The notes under the pieces: generated by a model
Told to the model about the DNA's origin: nothing
The model's database searches: none
The model's input: only the letters and a program-made list of their open reading frames with translations
Assembly: GCA_027257055.1 (NCBI GenBank)
Contig: JAPVLO010000115.1
Coordinates: 1,922,001 to 1,986,000, forward strand
From: Cephalopachus bancanus
Lineage: Eukaryota; Chordata; Mammalia; Primates; Tarsiidae
Direction: 5' to 3'
Length of the DNA stretch: 64,000 bases
Made by a program: the position numbers and the translations under genes
Part shown: positions 45,895 to 56,769 of the stretch, piece by piece
How positions within the stretch are numbered: the stretch's first letter is position 1
Layout of the letters: the number at the start of each line of letters is the position of its first letter

Positions 45895-46050
45895 CGGTGA
45901 TTAATCCTTGCTGTGCTGTCTCGAATTTTGGATTACCAAGTAAGTCCTTTCCTCTCTGGTCCTCAGTTTCCCACATATGCAAAAGTTTATGATGGTTATT
46001 GAATGATCTCTAATGTTTTTTTCCATTAAATTCTAATGTTTTGTGATCTG
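45895..46050 (+). mobile_element. MIR SINE, degraded
   Basis: AAGTAAGTCCTTTCCTCTC, GGTCCTCAGTTTCCCACATATG and AAAGTTTATGATGG keep the MIR core. Confidence 0.55.
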
Positions 46051-46377
46051 TGACTGAATAAAAATCAGTGACGAGAAGGCATTTTCAGTATCAACACATT
46101 CTTAACACTCTGAGACACTAGAGGGCAGTCAAACCACACATACATTTTAAAAAATGCACACATGGGGGATTATCACAGTGAAAAGGCACTTGCTAAACTG
46201 CATGCTTTCTTCCTACCTAGGTCAATTCTGCTATAAATACTAGGCATGAGCTTTGCTCATTACTTATATCTCCAACACAGGCCAATTTTATAACCATTTA
46301 CCTGTTCTTAATCTTCATTGCAGTGACAGCTTTCACAATTAAAATATAGAATTCATGATTTGGAAACAGAACAAAAC

Positions 46378-46696
46378 ATTGGCCCTTCATATACACAGGT
46401 TCTGCATCTGCAGATTCACCAATTGAGAATTTGCCACATCCAGAAAAAGGACATTAAGAAATAACAATACAACAATAAAAATAATACAAATGGAAAATTA
46501 TATAGTATAACAGCTATTTACATAGCATTTATATTGTATTAGGTATTATAAGTAAGCAAAAGATGATTTATGAAAGGATGTACACATACTACTCTATTTT
46601 ATATAAAGAATTTGAGCATCCAAAGATTTTGGTATCTGCACTCTGGGGATTTCTGAAACGAATCCCGCACAGATATCAAGGGATGACTGCAATATT
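46378..46696 (+). mobile_element. Tigger-type (TcMar) MITE
   Basis: It opens TTGGCCCTTCATATACACAGG with TTCTGCATCTGCAGATTCACC. It contains ACAGCTATTTACATAGCATTT, TTGTATTAGGTATTATAAG and ATTTGAGCATCCAAAGATTTTGG, and closes ATATCAAGGGATGACTGCAA. The ends are imperfect inverted repeats. This is the order of a well-known Tigger-derived MITE. CpG sites have decayed to TpG/CpA throughout. Confidence 0.85.
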
Positions 46697-46699
46697 TGA

Positions 46700-47830
46700 A
46701 ATTGGGACTATCCTGGGAAATCCTTGAGGAGATTGTATAGCTAAGAGCCTTTTGAGTCTGATCAAAGGCCCTTCTGATTCAACTCATGTATGGAATCAAG
46801 AGTGGAAATAAGTAAAACTTCCTACTGTACTTGAGATATTTGTTTGTGTTGAAGTGATGGGTAAAATGTACAGAATAAAAGCATCATTTGCTGTTGTCCG
46901 TTTTACCTGACATCCATGGTGCTAACAGCTAGTAGGCTGGTTGTCAAAGAGCTAAGGCTAGGAACCCCAGTGTGAGTGTAAAGCAAAAAATCAGAAATCA
47001 GAGTAAGGATGGTTCTGAGCGCTTGTAACAGAGAGATGTATTTTCTTTGCTGAAAGAACAGAGAATGCAAGAGCAGGCTTCAAATACAACAGGAATGATT
47101 TTGATTTCAGAACAAGGAAAATGGTCCCTGATCCTGAGGTATGAATTACCACAGGCAGAAGCTTGTACCAGTGATCAACAGATGCAAGTTTAGAAAAGGC
47201 CCTTAGACTAAGTCCAACCTACTCAGCTAATAGATGACTTCATACAGGGTCCAGAGTGCAGTGGTTTGCACAAAGTCCTACAGGAAACCTATGACTATGC
47301 AATTCCCAAAGCAAATCTTGGCTTAAGGTGATAATTCCTTAGACTGAAAGTCCAGGTTTGAGGAATAAATGATCTGGGTCCCTCAGTTGGTATCCAGATT
47401 GCTGTTGATACTGTTCACAGAATATGTTGAAGTTTGACTAGCTATGATTTTGAGACCTGGAAAATTATCATATGCCTAGACTATATTTTCAGATAAGGGT
47501 TTTTCTCAGTAGGTCAGTTTCTTTTCTTGTGCATCCCAATCTTTCCATCCCCCCAAACATTCAGTGGTCATCGTGAGAGGCTATTAGGCTTCTGTGTCAC
47601 CAAATCTCTTACCCTTTGTTTTGTTAAGGGACTGATTGCTACTCAATCTGATATTCCTACATTTTGTCTTACTAAAGAAACTCTCTTATTTGCCCTCTCT
47701 TATTAATAAAAATGAGCTTTTCAATTAGTTGAGATCATTCAGGGAAATGGGGGAACTTATATATATCTTATATTCATTACAAATCAGATAATAAGAAAGT
47801 CATTTTGAGCATATGCTATTATTTAAACTT
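46700..47830. other. Unassigned intergenic sequence
   Basis: No gene or repeat recognised in 1.1 kb. Confidence 0.5.
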
Positions 47831-47935
47831 CAGAAACATCCTTAACAGGAAGAAGTTATCACTTCCACTTTACAGATCTAGAAACAAAGTCTCGGAAATG
47901 TTAGAAAAACTGGTCAAGGTTTAAAGAAATTCTAA
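47830..47935 (-). mobile_element. MIR SINE core, antisense
   Basis: ATCACTTCCACTTTACAGATC, AGAAACAAAGTCTCGG and AACTGGTCAAGGTTTAAAG match the reverse MIR core. Confidence 0.5.
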
Positions 47936-49385
47936 GCTTTGCAAAGCCAAAACTCAAAACCAAGTGTGTTAGATACTAAAATTCAATTCATTTTTCTCCA
48001 AATGGAATGAAAATCCTGATTGTGGAAGGGATTCCCACACGAGAACACAGGGCTTGAGATAGATTGGCATGTTGAAATGGTCTGGCTAAGAGGTGGTTGA
48101 TGAATTGTGTACGTTTTAATTTGTATTCTCTCCAAATCAATTAGTCTCCCTAAGACTGATTATCACAGGAAAATTGGGGCAGGCTAAAGCCAACACAACT
48201 AGATAGTTAACTAATCCTACTCTATTATCCAAAATGAGAACTAAATTTCTCAACAAGGTTTTCTTACTTTTCTTTTTAAAAAGAATATGTCCATTGAAAG
48301 AGTAGAAAGACTAAAACACAAGTCGTACCAAAATCTAGGGTTCTTCCCGTGGGACCATAATATTCTGGACTTGGGCTGGGGACAAGATGAGTCAGCTAGA
48401 GATTTGGACATGATTTCGTAGAGGTTGATTCTCACTTATACATGTTACCAAATTGTATCTAGATTCCAATCCTGGAAAAAAAAAATTTACACAGTCACGA
48501 GCTGCTCCTAAAGATTAGGTGACTGACAGCTTATAAACCATGGCTGTGTCACCCTGAAATGTGCATGATTTGAAAGGTAGAATCCAGACAAAAACATTAA
48601 TGTAGAAATAAATACATTAATTGAGACTAAAATATGAATAAATAATCTGATTATCTCAAATATCAATACACAAAGTCCCAAAGCCAACAAATAATCTCTG
48701 TCCTTTCCCTCGGTTTCTAAGTCAAAACGGTTTTTCCTAAAATGCAAGAGAGATTCCAAGCAGAGATGGAAGAAGAGATTGAATTATTTGACCTAATGAT
48801 TTATGGTAGTGGCCCCTGGCAAAGCTTCTATTAACACACTCTTCTCTAAGTGTTTTCTCAGTATTATGATAAGTATACTTATCTAGGAATGTGTGGCTAC
48901 TAGTAATGCTGAAGTCTGTAAGTGGGTTGAAAAGACACTTTACTATTTTTACATTCATTTATTAAGTAATTATTAAGCTCTCTCTGGGTACTTGGCATGG
49001 TCTTTTTGTTGTGGTACATTTATAATAGCTTTCACCAGAGGGGATTATTTTTCAGGCTCTGTAGGAAAAAGAAATCTGGGAGGAAAATGAACACTACAGA
49101 GAGTCAGAGAAATATAATAGCCATAAGAATCTTAAACACCCATAGCTATTTATAGATCGTGAAATAAACGGCCTTCCTTTGATTAGAAGAGACACTTCTC
49201 AAATAACTTTTTAAAAAAGTAGGACAAGAGCATGATGGTGAAGTGAGAAAAAAATTACTTGAGATCTGTCTGGTATAATTTTTTTCCTTGGGACAAAAAT
49301 CAGAATTACCATATTATCACATACGCCAAAGGCAGGGGGGTGGGGGGAACATACTTGAAGAGGTGGATGGCAGACCTTCCAAAAA
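47935..49385. other. Unassigned sequence
   Basis: No gene recognised. A possible antisense L2 end (CATTCATTTATTAAGTAATTATTAAG) lies at 48952-49010. Frames of 61-83 codons only. Confidence 0.45.
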
Positions 49386-49386
49386 G

Positions 49387-49495
49387 GTTTTTTTTTTTTT
49401 TTTTTTTTGAGGCTAAGGAATAAATCAAGGAACTGATTGAAAATGGAAGAAGAAATCTTTGGCTTGTTAGTTTTGTTTTGTTTTGTTTTGTTTTT
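49387..49495 (+). repeat. Poly(T) run and (TTTTG)n tract
   Basis: A T22-type run at about 49387-49408 and five TTTTG units at 49471-49495 are separated by 60 bp of ordinary sequence. No Alu body adjoins either. Confidence 0.85.
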
Positions 49496-49499
49496 AGGA

Positions 49500-49772
49500 T
49501 TGAAGTTTATTTTGCAAAGGCATTTGTGGCTAAAGAAATTAGAAAAGATATTATTGTGTTCTTAACAGACATTTTATGCTGGAAGCATTGGAAAATATTC
49601 TCACAACTTGGTTCCATTTTTTAAAAAGTATTAATTAATTACTTGACTTTGGTTCATGCTCATTGTGAGGAAATCAGTGCCATTAAATAAGGACAAAGAG
49701 TATAAAGAGGTGAGTGGCGAGGGGGCTGGGGGGCTGGGTCTTAGTTGACCACATGGATGATTATTCTAGTGC
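49500..49772. other. Unassigned spacer
   Basis: No repeat recognised; a G-rich stretch (GAGGGGGCTGGGGGGCTGGG) lies at 49718-49737. Confidence 0.45.
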
Positions 49773-49934
49773 AGTGGTTCTCAGCCTGCCAACTGAATCA
49801 ATCCAAGAGCTTTTAAAAAGTTGATGCTTGGTTCTTAGCAATTCTAATTAGTTGATCTGGGGAGCATCTGACATTAAGAATTTAAGTGTTCCCCAAATAA
49901 TTCTGATGTTCAGTCAAGTCTAGGAACCACTGAT
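49773..49934 (+). mobile_element. MER5A/B-type hAT MITE
   Basis: It opens GCAGTGGTTCTCAGCCTGCC and closes TCTAGGAACCACTGATC, giving inverted CAGTGGTTCT / AGGAACCACTG ends. The middle is GAGCTTTTAAAAAGTTGATGC and CTAATTAGTTGATCTGG. Confidence 0.85.
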
Positions 49935-49939
49935 CAAGA

Positions 49940-50410
49940 AGGCTGGGCAGGGCAGTGAATTTGTAGTATCTTTTTGTTCCTTCAAAATCTCTTGCAAGGG
50001 TAGGAAATCTAGAATGTAGACTTTTCTTTTGGACATTGTTGAAGTGAGACAGGGAAGACTGCTGTATACGGTGGTGTCTCTCCCCTCTGCACTTCAACTT
50101 CTGCTTGTGCTAGGTTTAAAAGTCTTTGTCCTTGTTCATGAGTGTTTCCTCTTCATCTGGGCAATCAAATGGTTGGCATCAGAGCAGTCGCTGGTGCAAG
50201 GTCATAGTTATACGAGCAGCTTTTATTTTCTTTTCCTTTCCATTCTTTTGTGCTTTGTTTTGATTTGGCTTTGTATTTACCTTGGTTATAAATTTTATGA
50301 ACTTTACCCCAACATAAAACAAATGGAACTGTCACCTTTGCTTCCCAATCGTCATCTCTGGTTTTGTGTGAGGGCATGTTTCAGACATGAACACATGTTT
50401 TTGAAAACAA
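49940..50410. other. Unassigned sequence
   Basis: A 161-codon plus-strand frame (50029-50514) starts in this stretch and ends in the following Alu. It has a hydrophobic centre ([20 protein letters not shown]) but no recognised domain, and its last 40 codons are Alu ([16 protein letters not shown]). I treat it as chance. Confidence 0.4.
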
Positions 50411-50700
50411 GCCGGGTGCAGTGGCTCAAGCCTGTAATCCTAGCACTTTGGGAGGCTGAGGCAAAAGGATTGCCTGAGCCCACAGGTTTGAGACCAGCCT
50501 GGGCAACTTGGTGAGACCTCGTCTCTACAATTAAAAAAAAAAAAAATTAACCGGGTGTGGTATTGCACACCTGTAGTTCTGGCTACTTGGGAGGCTGAGG
50601 CAGAAGGATCATCTGTGCCCAGCAGGTCGACGCTGGGGTGGCCATGAGCGTGCCACTGCACTCCACCCTGGGCAACGGAGTGAGACTCAAACTCAAAAGA
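50411..50700 (+). mobile_element. Alu SINE (older type)
   Basis: The body runs GCCGGGTGCAGTGGCTCAAGCC…GTAATCCTAGCACTTTGGGAGG…CAATTAAAAAAAAAAAAATTAACCG…GAGTGAGACTCAAACTC with an interrupted A/G tail. It shares the CAATT-polyA linker with the Alu at 2868. The target duplication is not clear. Confidence 0.93.
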
Positions 50701-50709
50701 AAAAAGAAA

Positions 50710-51765
50710 AGAAAACCATTCATATTTGTATATTTTTCTTTTGGATATTGTGATATCTCACAGATGGCTCATAACTGCTGTGCTTATATTTGACACTCAC
50801 CATTGAAACACCTGGCAGCTCTAGAACTGTAACCTCAGACTGCTGCAGCACAATGAATTCTCAGCACAGCCTTTCAGACAGAGCTCCTACACATCACCTG
50901 CTTCTTTGATTTGGCATGGCTCCATTGGTGCAGAGCCAAAGTGGGGCATCATTAGAACGTGTGTTTTCCAGCTGGACAGCTCAACTGTCTGCATAGTATA
51001 TCTGCATTCAGACCGTCTGTCCACATCAGGAGCCTAGGGTCAGCCTGACCTGAAGCAGAGCAGACAAGCAACCACACAGAAAACATGAGAACTGTTCCTG
51101 TACTATGAATTTAAATATGCCATCCTCTGCAACTCAACCTTGGCCAGGACGCAGCCGACAGGGGCAGCGTGTTCTGGGACATGAGGGGGTGGGATCTTCT
51201 GAGCTCCCCTGCTTACCGGTCCCTGGATGCTGCCTCTCCCTCCTTCCTTTTTGTCTCCAATTGTAATCTTCTGCTGCTGGGCTGTGTGTGGGGTAGGGTT
51301 GAGGAGGGGGTGCATGCCCTTGGGGCAGCAGGCAAAACAAGTAAGTCTGCTTCTTGATCTTGAAATTATGAAGCCAAACCTCCAGGAATGCACACTTCAG
51401 ATGTTTGTGGTTTGGTTCCAAGAGGGAGTGGGACTGGGCTGCCCCTTCATGTGTATGCCTGGCAGCTCAACCTCCAGCACTCACGGCAGAGCCCACCACA
51501 CAGGTGCTGTCCTCATGAGATGAATTAGTTCCCTGGGGCCTGCTGAATGCACTCTTTTAAGGCTCAACAGTGCAGTGCCCACCTCTGTACCCCCCTCCAC
51601 AGGAACTAGCCGTGAGGGAGAGGATCAGGCTCAGAGATGGTTAATGCTACAGCTGAGAAGCAGTTCCCAGCCCAGCTCACCCCAAGATGCAAGATGATAC
51701 AAATCCCTTTTGTCGTTGAACTTGTGTTGATTTTGAGTAAATTATTCATTCACTTTCCAACCTTT
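50710..51765. other. Unassigned, moderately GC-rich sequence
   Basis: Overlapping 60-98 codon frames on both strands at 51100-51520, no recognised domain. No repeat recognised. Confidence 0.45.
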
Positions 51766-51770
51766 AGAAC

Positions 51771-51900
51771 AGTGGTTCTCCAAGTTTTCGAGTCATCTGG
51801 TAACTTGTTAAAAATATAAATTCAAGCCCTACCCCGGATGTATTAAATCATAAATTCTGTGGGTGGGGCCTTCTAGGTGGTTCTGAGATACACTGATTTC
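51771..51900 (+). mobile_element. MER5A-type hAT MITE, 3' truncated
   Basis: CAGTGGTTCTCCAAGTTTTCG, CTTGTTAAAAATATAAATTC, GGGTGGGGCCTTCTAGG and TTCTGAGATACACTGATTTC follow MER5A; the closing inverted repeat is absent. Confidence 0.75.
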
Positions 51901-51929
51901 AAGAGTATTGTATCGAACAGAGGGGAGGG

Positions 51930-52090
51930 GATTAAACTCATGGGCTTATGAGCTCTTGAGCGAATTATCTAAGTTCACCGAGCCTCAGTTTTTTTATCCG
52001 CAAAATGGACACATGAAAATTCTTGCTGGGTTGCTATGGTGTTTATATGAAGTGGAGCATGTCTAGTACTCAGCAGGTAAAATCCCAATA
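51930..52090 (+). mobile_element. MIR SINE
   Basis: TGAGCGAATTATCTAAGTTC, GAGCCTCAGTTTTTTTATCC, GCAAAATGGACAC and GTACTCAGCAGGTAAAATC follow the MIR order. Confidence 0.8.
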
Positions 52091-52094
52091 AACA

Positions 52095-52765
52095 TGAGAC
52101 GTTGTTTTGATGTTGTGTTGAATCTGGCTTTGTGCTTCTTCTGTGTTTCCATCACTTGTTATCCTTCCATGTGCATTCAGATAGTGGGACTCATTGCCAC
52201 CCATCTTGGGACCCGTGCGTCTTGGCTTCCCACATCATTCCCGTTGCTGAAAGTTGTTTCTTCCACCCAGGCAAGCCCTCTAGATAAAGATAAGTTGTCC
52301 CACACACATTTTCAGCTCTAAGAGAAAGTGTTCTGAGGGGAAATGGCAGGGGAGTAGTTTAACAAAATACACTTGTATCCCCCCTTTCAGACTCCCCCAG
52401 GCTATGGCTTTGAATTTAGGGGTGCTCATGCAATCACAAGGATATTTGTCCCTAGCGGTGTGCCCTCCCAGAACCTGGGAGTGGAGGTGTTTAAGGGCGG
52501 CAGTAACAAAACCGACTGATAGCATCAGCCACGGCTGCTAATGAGAGGCTGGGACTGTGCCTGGTGGTCGTGGTTCTGGGAGTGTGTGTACGTCTGACTT
52601 CTGTAAAAAGGGCAGACATGGGAGGGGGGCTTAGGTGAGGCCCAGGTTGGGCTGGGAGACAACAGGACAGTTTTTGCAGCAAAACTTTCAGTCCCCAGAC
52701 TTTCATGGCAGGAGGGGACACATAACAGTATCATTGTGGTGTCATGAAAGGGTCTTGGGTGACCA
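52095..52765. other. Unassigned intergenic sequence
   Basis: No gene or repeat recognised; 75-81 codon frames only. Confidence 0.5.
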
Positions 52766-52769
52766 GACA

Positions 52770-52985
52770 CACCTGTGTTTGGATTTTGAATCTTAGCTCA
52801 GCTTCCTACTAGGTAATGAGTCACAGAGTATGTTATTTCTTTGGGATTTTATTTTCTCACCTGTGAAATGGAAACAACACCTCCATCTTCCTGGGATTGA
52901 TGTGAGGATTAAATTAAAGGACACATATGAAAGCACTTTTGCAGATTATAAACTCCCACTAAGGTAAGCTGTGGATGTTAGGAAG
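52770..52985 (+). mobile_element. MIR SINE
   Basis: CACCTGTGTTTGGATTTTGAATC, TCACCTGTGAAATGGAAAC, TGATGTGAGGATTAAATTAAAG and GAAAGCACTTTTGCAG form a nearly complete MIR. Confidence 0.88.
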
Positions 52986-53149
52986 GACAGGGTAGAGTCA
53001 CAGATGGGTTGGAAGTTCTGCTTGGCCTTATACTTAACCCTTTGGACCTTGGTTTTTCCCATTGGTGAAAAGGGGGCAATTTTCCATGCCTCCCACACAA
53101 GACCACTTGGGGCTTAAAGAAGACAGCAGGCTATCTGACCCCTGCATGG

Positions 53150-54010
53150 ATCAGGCACGCGGGAGGGGCTTAGCCAGGCCACAGACTCCCTTTCTCCATG
53201 AATGAGACGCTTCAGGGGGCTGGATGGGCTGGCTCTCTACGTGCCTGCTTTGCGCTTGTTAGACGCCCCGTACTTGGGTGTCAAACTCATCTTTTTGCAT
53301 CGCTGTTTTGAGATTCCTGGCATCTGAGAGAAAACGACTGCTCCGAGATGCTCCTTAAGTTGGTAAGCCTCGGCCGGGTCTCTGTCGCCCTCCCCGCTGG
53401 AAGAGGGGCTCCTCCTCCTCTGGGGCCTCGGGCTGCAGCCATGCGCGTGGGATCGTTCCTTCCTCTCTGGGTCCACACGGGTCCTGCCCCACCCAGTATC
53501 GACCACGCCGTTCCCCCCTCCCGGAGTCCTTCCCTTGTCCTCTCCACTCACCCCAGCGAGTCTCATGCTTTCAGGCATTCTGTGGTTTCACATCTTTCTG
53601 AGCCTCTCCTATACCGTGCTGTGGCCTTATCTTCCCCTGAAGGCACAAGATACCTTATTTGGTTTCACTGCTCTCTTGAGGGTGTGCCTTCGCCTCCGAG
53701 GAAGAGTACAGTTTTTGGAGGGCAGACATTGTGTCCCTTACAGACCCAGAGAGAGCGCTGGGCTATGGGAGGACTGTGTCTCCCGATTTAAGGAAAACAA
53801 AAGCAAAGAGCGAGTTCAGCAGCCACTGACTCCAGACGGCCACCGGGGGGCGATGAAGGACCAGCTTGTGAGGACGGCCGGACTAGGACCCCAGGCCAGG
53901 ATGGAAGGAGCAGGGGGTTTCACGTCAAAGCCAAGGAGGACGACCCCGGGAACGGCTCTCCAAGGAGGTCCAGAGGGTTGAACACCCGGCAGAGAAAACG
54001 GCCTAGAGCC
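53150..54010. other. CpG-enriched segment, weak CpG-island character
   Basis: The density of CpG is far above the rest of the window, with clusters at 53157-53290 (CACGCGGG, GACGCCCC), 53340-53570 (CTCGGCCGGG, GCGCGTGGG, TCGACCACGCCGTT) and 53825-53960 (GACGGCCACCGGGGGGCG, GACGACCCCGGGAACGG). No repeat accounts for it. It could be a small island (promoter or enhancer) or a diverged GC-rich exon. Overlapping frames of 147 and 148 codons lie on the plus strand and 113 and 86 on the minus strand, with no recognisable domain, so no gene is called. Confidence 0.5.
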
Positions 54011-55260
54011 AGGTCCTCCAAACTTTCCATACTTGTGGGTATGCCTCCAGTCACCCCAGGGCTGCCTAGAATTCTGGGGGGTTCTGGGGAATGTTCCTTC
54101 CAGCTGAGCATGCCTCCTTTGTGCCAGACACAGTGCTGATGCAGGGGAGTCCTGTCCTTCAGAGCAGCCAGCTTAACCCTGGCACAGACTTCGGCCAGGG
54201 TTATCCGGAGGGAAGACCACACTGAGGCCTCAGGAAGCCGAGAAAAATACCCCAGAGCAGAGGAATCCACAGGTCCCACCAAGTCTTACTTTGAAAACTG
54301 CTGCGGAACACAGCCCCAGCTTCCTTAGCAGCCAGCTTGGGGAAATATCCCAGATGGGCTTTATCCTGGGGGGTGTTCCCAGCCTAGCCTCGCTGCTCAC
54401 CACTGGCGCCTGCTCCCTGTTCGGAGGGACAGGAACTGCCTCCTTCCCCTGGCGATGCGCAAATGTCACTCCCCACGGCCCCACCCACACAGCCTCAGAG
54501 AAATCCCCCAGGTCTGGGCACGGGGTGGCCCTGGGGAGAATGAGGGTTAATGTACAGAGAGCATGTCATTATTTTTCAGTAGTCATATTTCCTTTAGGCC
54601 TTGACCTCGGTGGGAGTTGGGGGGAGGGTCTACCTCCACACTGTGTTCAAGGGGAGGGTTTTTGAGATCGTAGCTGGTGAGTGGAGGGGCTTTGATGGCA
54701 GTTGTGGAGGTCAAGCAGGGGTGGGTGGGTGGGGAATACACTGTGTGCTGGCCCGGGTGGCTGGTCCAGTGGGGTTTCTTTCCTCTAGTGTCTGTAAGGA
54801 TGTGCTGAGGAATAGACCTTTGCATGACAGCTGCAGCTAATTCTGATTTATGGGCTCTGATCCTTCCTCTTTCACCGAGAGAAGGAGCTGTCGGAATGCC
54901 TTTGTGGCAGATTGTGCTAGTATTTTCATTCTTGGTGCTCCCTGCCCTGGTCCTGGTGGAGCAGTGAGCACCCTCCCTCTGCAGGCTGCCTGGATGAGAG
55001 AAGGCTGCCTGGCCTGGCCCCCTCCCCCTGGGGTCTGACTGACCACACCCTCCCCCGACTGCCCAGCAGGGTTCTCTCTCTCCTGGCTTTGCCCAGATCC
55101 TTCCTGCAAGATGCTGCCTCTGTGCTACCCCATGGCCGCTAGTTGTTCCTTTGGCTCTGTCTACACTTACTCGGTCTCACCTGTGACTAATCTTTAGTGA
55201 TACCTTCTTTTCTTTCTGGCTGTGAACCCCTGGTGTCTAGAACCATGATTCCTATTCTCT
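54010..55260. other. GC-rich unassigned sequence
   Basis: CpG frequency falls but GC content stays high. Frames of 80-124 codons on both strands, no recognisable domain. One strong G-quadruplex motif is listed separately. Confidence 0.45.
54718..54734 (+). other. Canonical G-quadruplex motif with single-base loops
   Basis: GGGGTGGGTGGGTGGGG: four G tracts of 3-4 separated by single T bases, the sequence type known to give very stable parallel quadruplexes. It lies about 0.7 kb downstream of the CpG-enriched patch. Confidence 0.9.
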
Positions 55261-55261
55261 A

Positions 55262-55395
55262 AGTCCATTTAATGAACGATGATTGAGCACCCACCACGTG
55301 CCAAGCACTGAGTTAGGTGCCAGGGATGCCCCTGGAGCTACAGACCAGCAGATAAACACATCAACACAAAGGTTATGGGTAGTGATAAATGCTAC
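55262..55395 (-). mobile_element. L2 LINE 3' end, antisense
   Basis: TGATTGAGCACCCACCACGTG, CCAAGCACTGAGTTAGG, TGCCAGGGATGCCCC and CAGATAAACACATCAACAC follow the reverse L2 end. Confidence 0.8.
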
Positions 55396-55524
55396 ACAAA
55401 AATGGAATAACTCATGTGCTCGGGATCTACTTTTAACATATGAGCAGGGGGTGACCATCACATTGAGACCCAAAGAAAGTAGATGCCTGAAGGTCAGAGC
55501 CCTTGTCTGTCTCTCAGACAGCTG

Positions 55525-55778
55525 CCCCCACTCCCTATGCTGCAGATGGGGCAGCACATCTACCTGAGGGTACAGCAAGTGCAAAGACCCCTAGGTGAAA
55601 CAAACTTACATTTTCTAGAAACTGGTGGATGAGCATGTGAGTTCAGGGGTTGGTAGGGGATGAAATAATGTCGGACATGACACGTCCAAACTGGACAGAT
55701 TTTCCCGCAGATTGTCCCTCCTCTTGTCTTTCCCATCTTTCACTGCTCAAGCTCCAAACCTTGCAGTTGTTCTTGGAC
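55525..55778 (+). repeat. Local duplication, copy A
   Basis: This segment (CCCCCACTCCCTATGCTG… to …CCTTGCAGTTGTTCTTGG) recurs at 56201-56461, offset 676 bp. The copies agree at roughly nine positions in ten by eye, with a few small indels (for example GAGCATGTGAG versus GAGCAGTATGAG). The right part of copy A runs smoothly into L2 sequence, so A is probably the original. Confidence 0.92.
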
Positions 55779-56200
55779 CTCTCTTGCACCCTATAGCCAC
55801 TCTCTCAGCAACTCCAGTTGTGTCCAGAACCTGACCCCTTCCTCTCACCTCCATGGCAGCCAACCTAGTCCAAACCCCACCTGGAGCATGCAGCGACCTC
55901 CTACTGGATCTCCACCCCAGCAGCCAGAGGGATGCCGGAAAAATGTAAGTCAAATGTCAGCACTGCGCTGCTCAAATCTTTCCACTCCGTGACTCACATC
56001 TCATTCAAAGCATAGGCTACAGATGCATATGGTGACCCATGAAGTCCTGCGTGCACTTGGCCTCTCCTATTCAGGCTATGCTAGCAGCTACCTCACTTTC
56101 CTCAAACATGCCAAGCACACGTCCACCTCAGGGGCTTTGCACTTGGTCTTCCCTCTGATGGAGCACCCCCTGCCGCCTCTCCTCACATGCACCTCAGGTA
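55720..56200 (+). mobile_element. L2 LINE internal fragment (part 1)
   Basis: CTTGCAGTTGTTCTTGGACC, GTGTCCAGAACCTGACCCC, CAGCCAGAGGGATGCCGG, AAATGTAAGTCAAATGTC, CCTCAAACATGCCAAGCAC, GGGGCTTTGCACTTGGTC and TTCCCTCTGATGGAGC are in the order of the L2 ORF2 end/3' region. The series is broken at 56201 by copy B of the local duplication. Confidence 0.82.
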
Positions 56201-56461
56201 CCCCCACTCCCTATGCTGTGGATGGGGCAGTACATCTGCCTGACGGTACAGCAAGTGCAAAGACCCCTAGGTGAAACAAGCTTACATTTTCTAGGAACTG
56301 GTGGACGAGCAGTATGAGTTCAGGGGATAGTAGGAGATGAAATATTGTCTGAAGTGACACGTCCAAGCTGGACAGATTTCCCCACAAAACCTGTCCCTCC
56401 TCTTGTCTTCCCCATATCCATCTTTCACTGCTCAAGCTCCACACCTTGCAGTTGTCCTTAT
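56201..56461 (+). repeat. Local duplication, copy B, inserted in L2
   Basis: Similar to 55525-55778 over its whole length. It interrupts an L2 whose sense order resumes at about 56462, which shows that B is the added copy. No target duplication, A-tail or inverted ends are visible, so it was not made by retroposition. Confidence 0.9.
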
Positions 56462-56745
56462 CCTTGTCCTTTCTTACTAAAAGCCCTTTGTGTCTCTGCT
56501 GGAACATCAACTTATTATGGAGGCCTCTCATCAACTTGTCTCCTCCTCCTCCTCAATGACCTTCTCACCCACTCTGGGCACTTTCTGTTTTCCTCTCTGA
56601 CACTTGTCACTATCTGATGCATTCATGGTTGGTTTATTACTGTCTGTCTCCACTAGGATGGAGGCTCATTGGAGGTAGAGTCTTTGTTCTGCTCACTACT
56701 ATATCTTCAGCACCTAGAACAGGTGCTGGGATGTGGCAGATTCCC
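56462..56745 (+). mobile_element. L2 LINE 3' end (part 2)
   Basis: GACACTTGTCACTATCTGATG, GTTTATTACTGTCTGTCTCC, AGGATGGAGGCTCATTGGAG and TCAGCACCTAGAACAGGTGC continue the L2 started at 55720. Confidence 0.82.
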
Positions 56746-56769
56746 CCAAAATTATTTTCTGAAGTCAGA

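Noticed and set aside
50029..50514. 161-codon open frame with a hydrophobic segment
   Set aside because: The end is Alu sequence and the start has no recognised domain or promoter; most likely chance.
53348..53981. 147- and 148-codon overlapping plus-strand frames in the CpG-rich patch
   Set aside because: GC-rich DNA has few stop codons; overlapping frames are open on both strands, and neither has recognisable domains.
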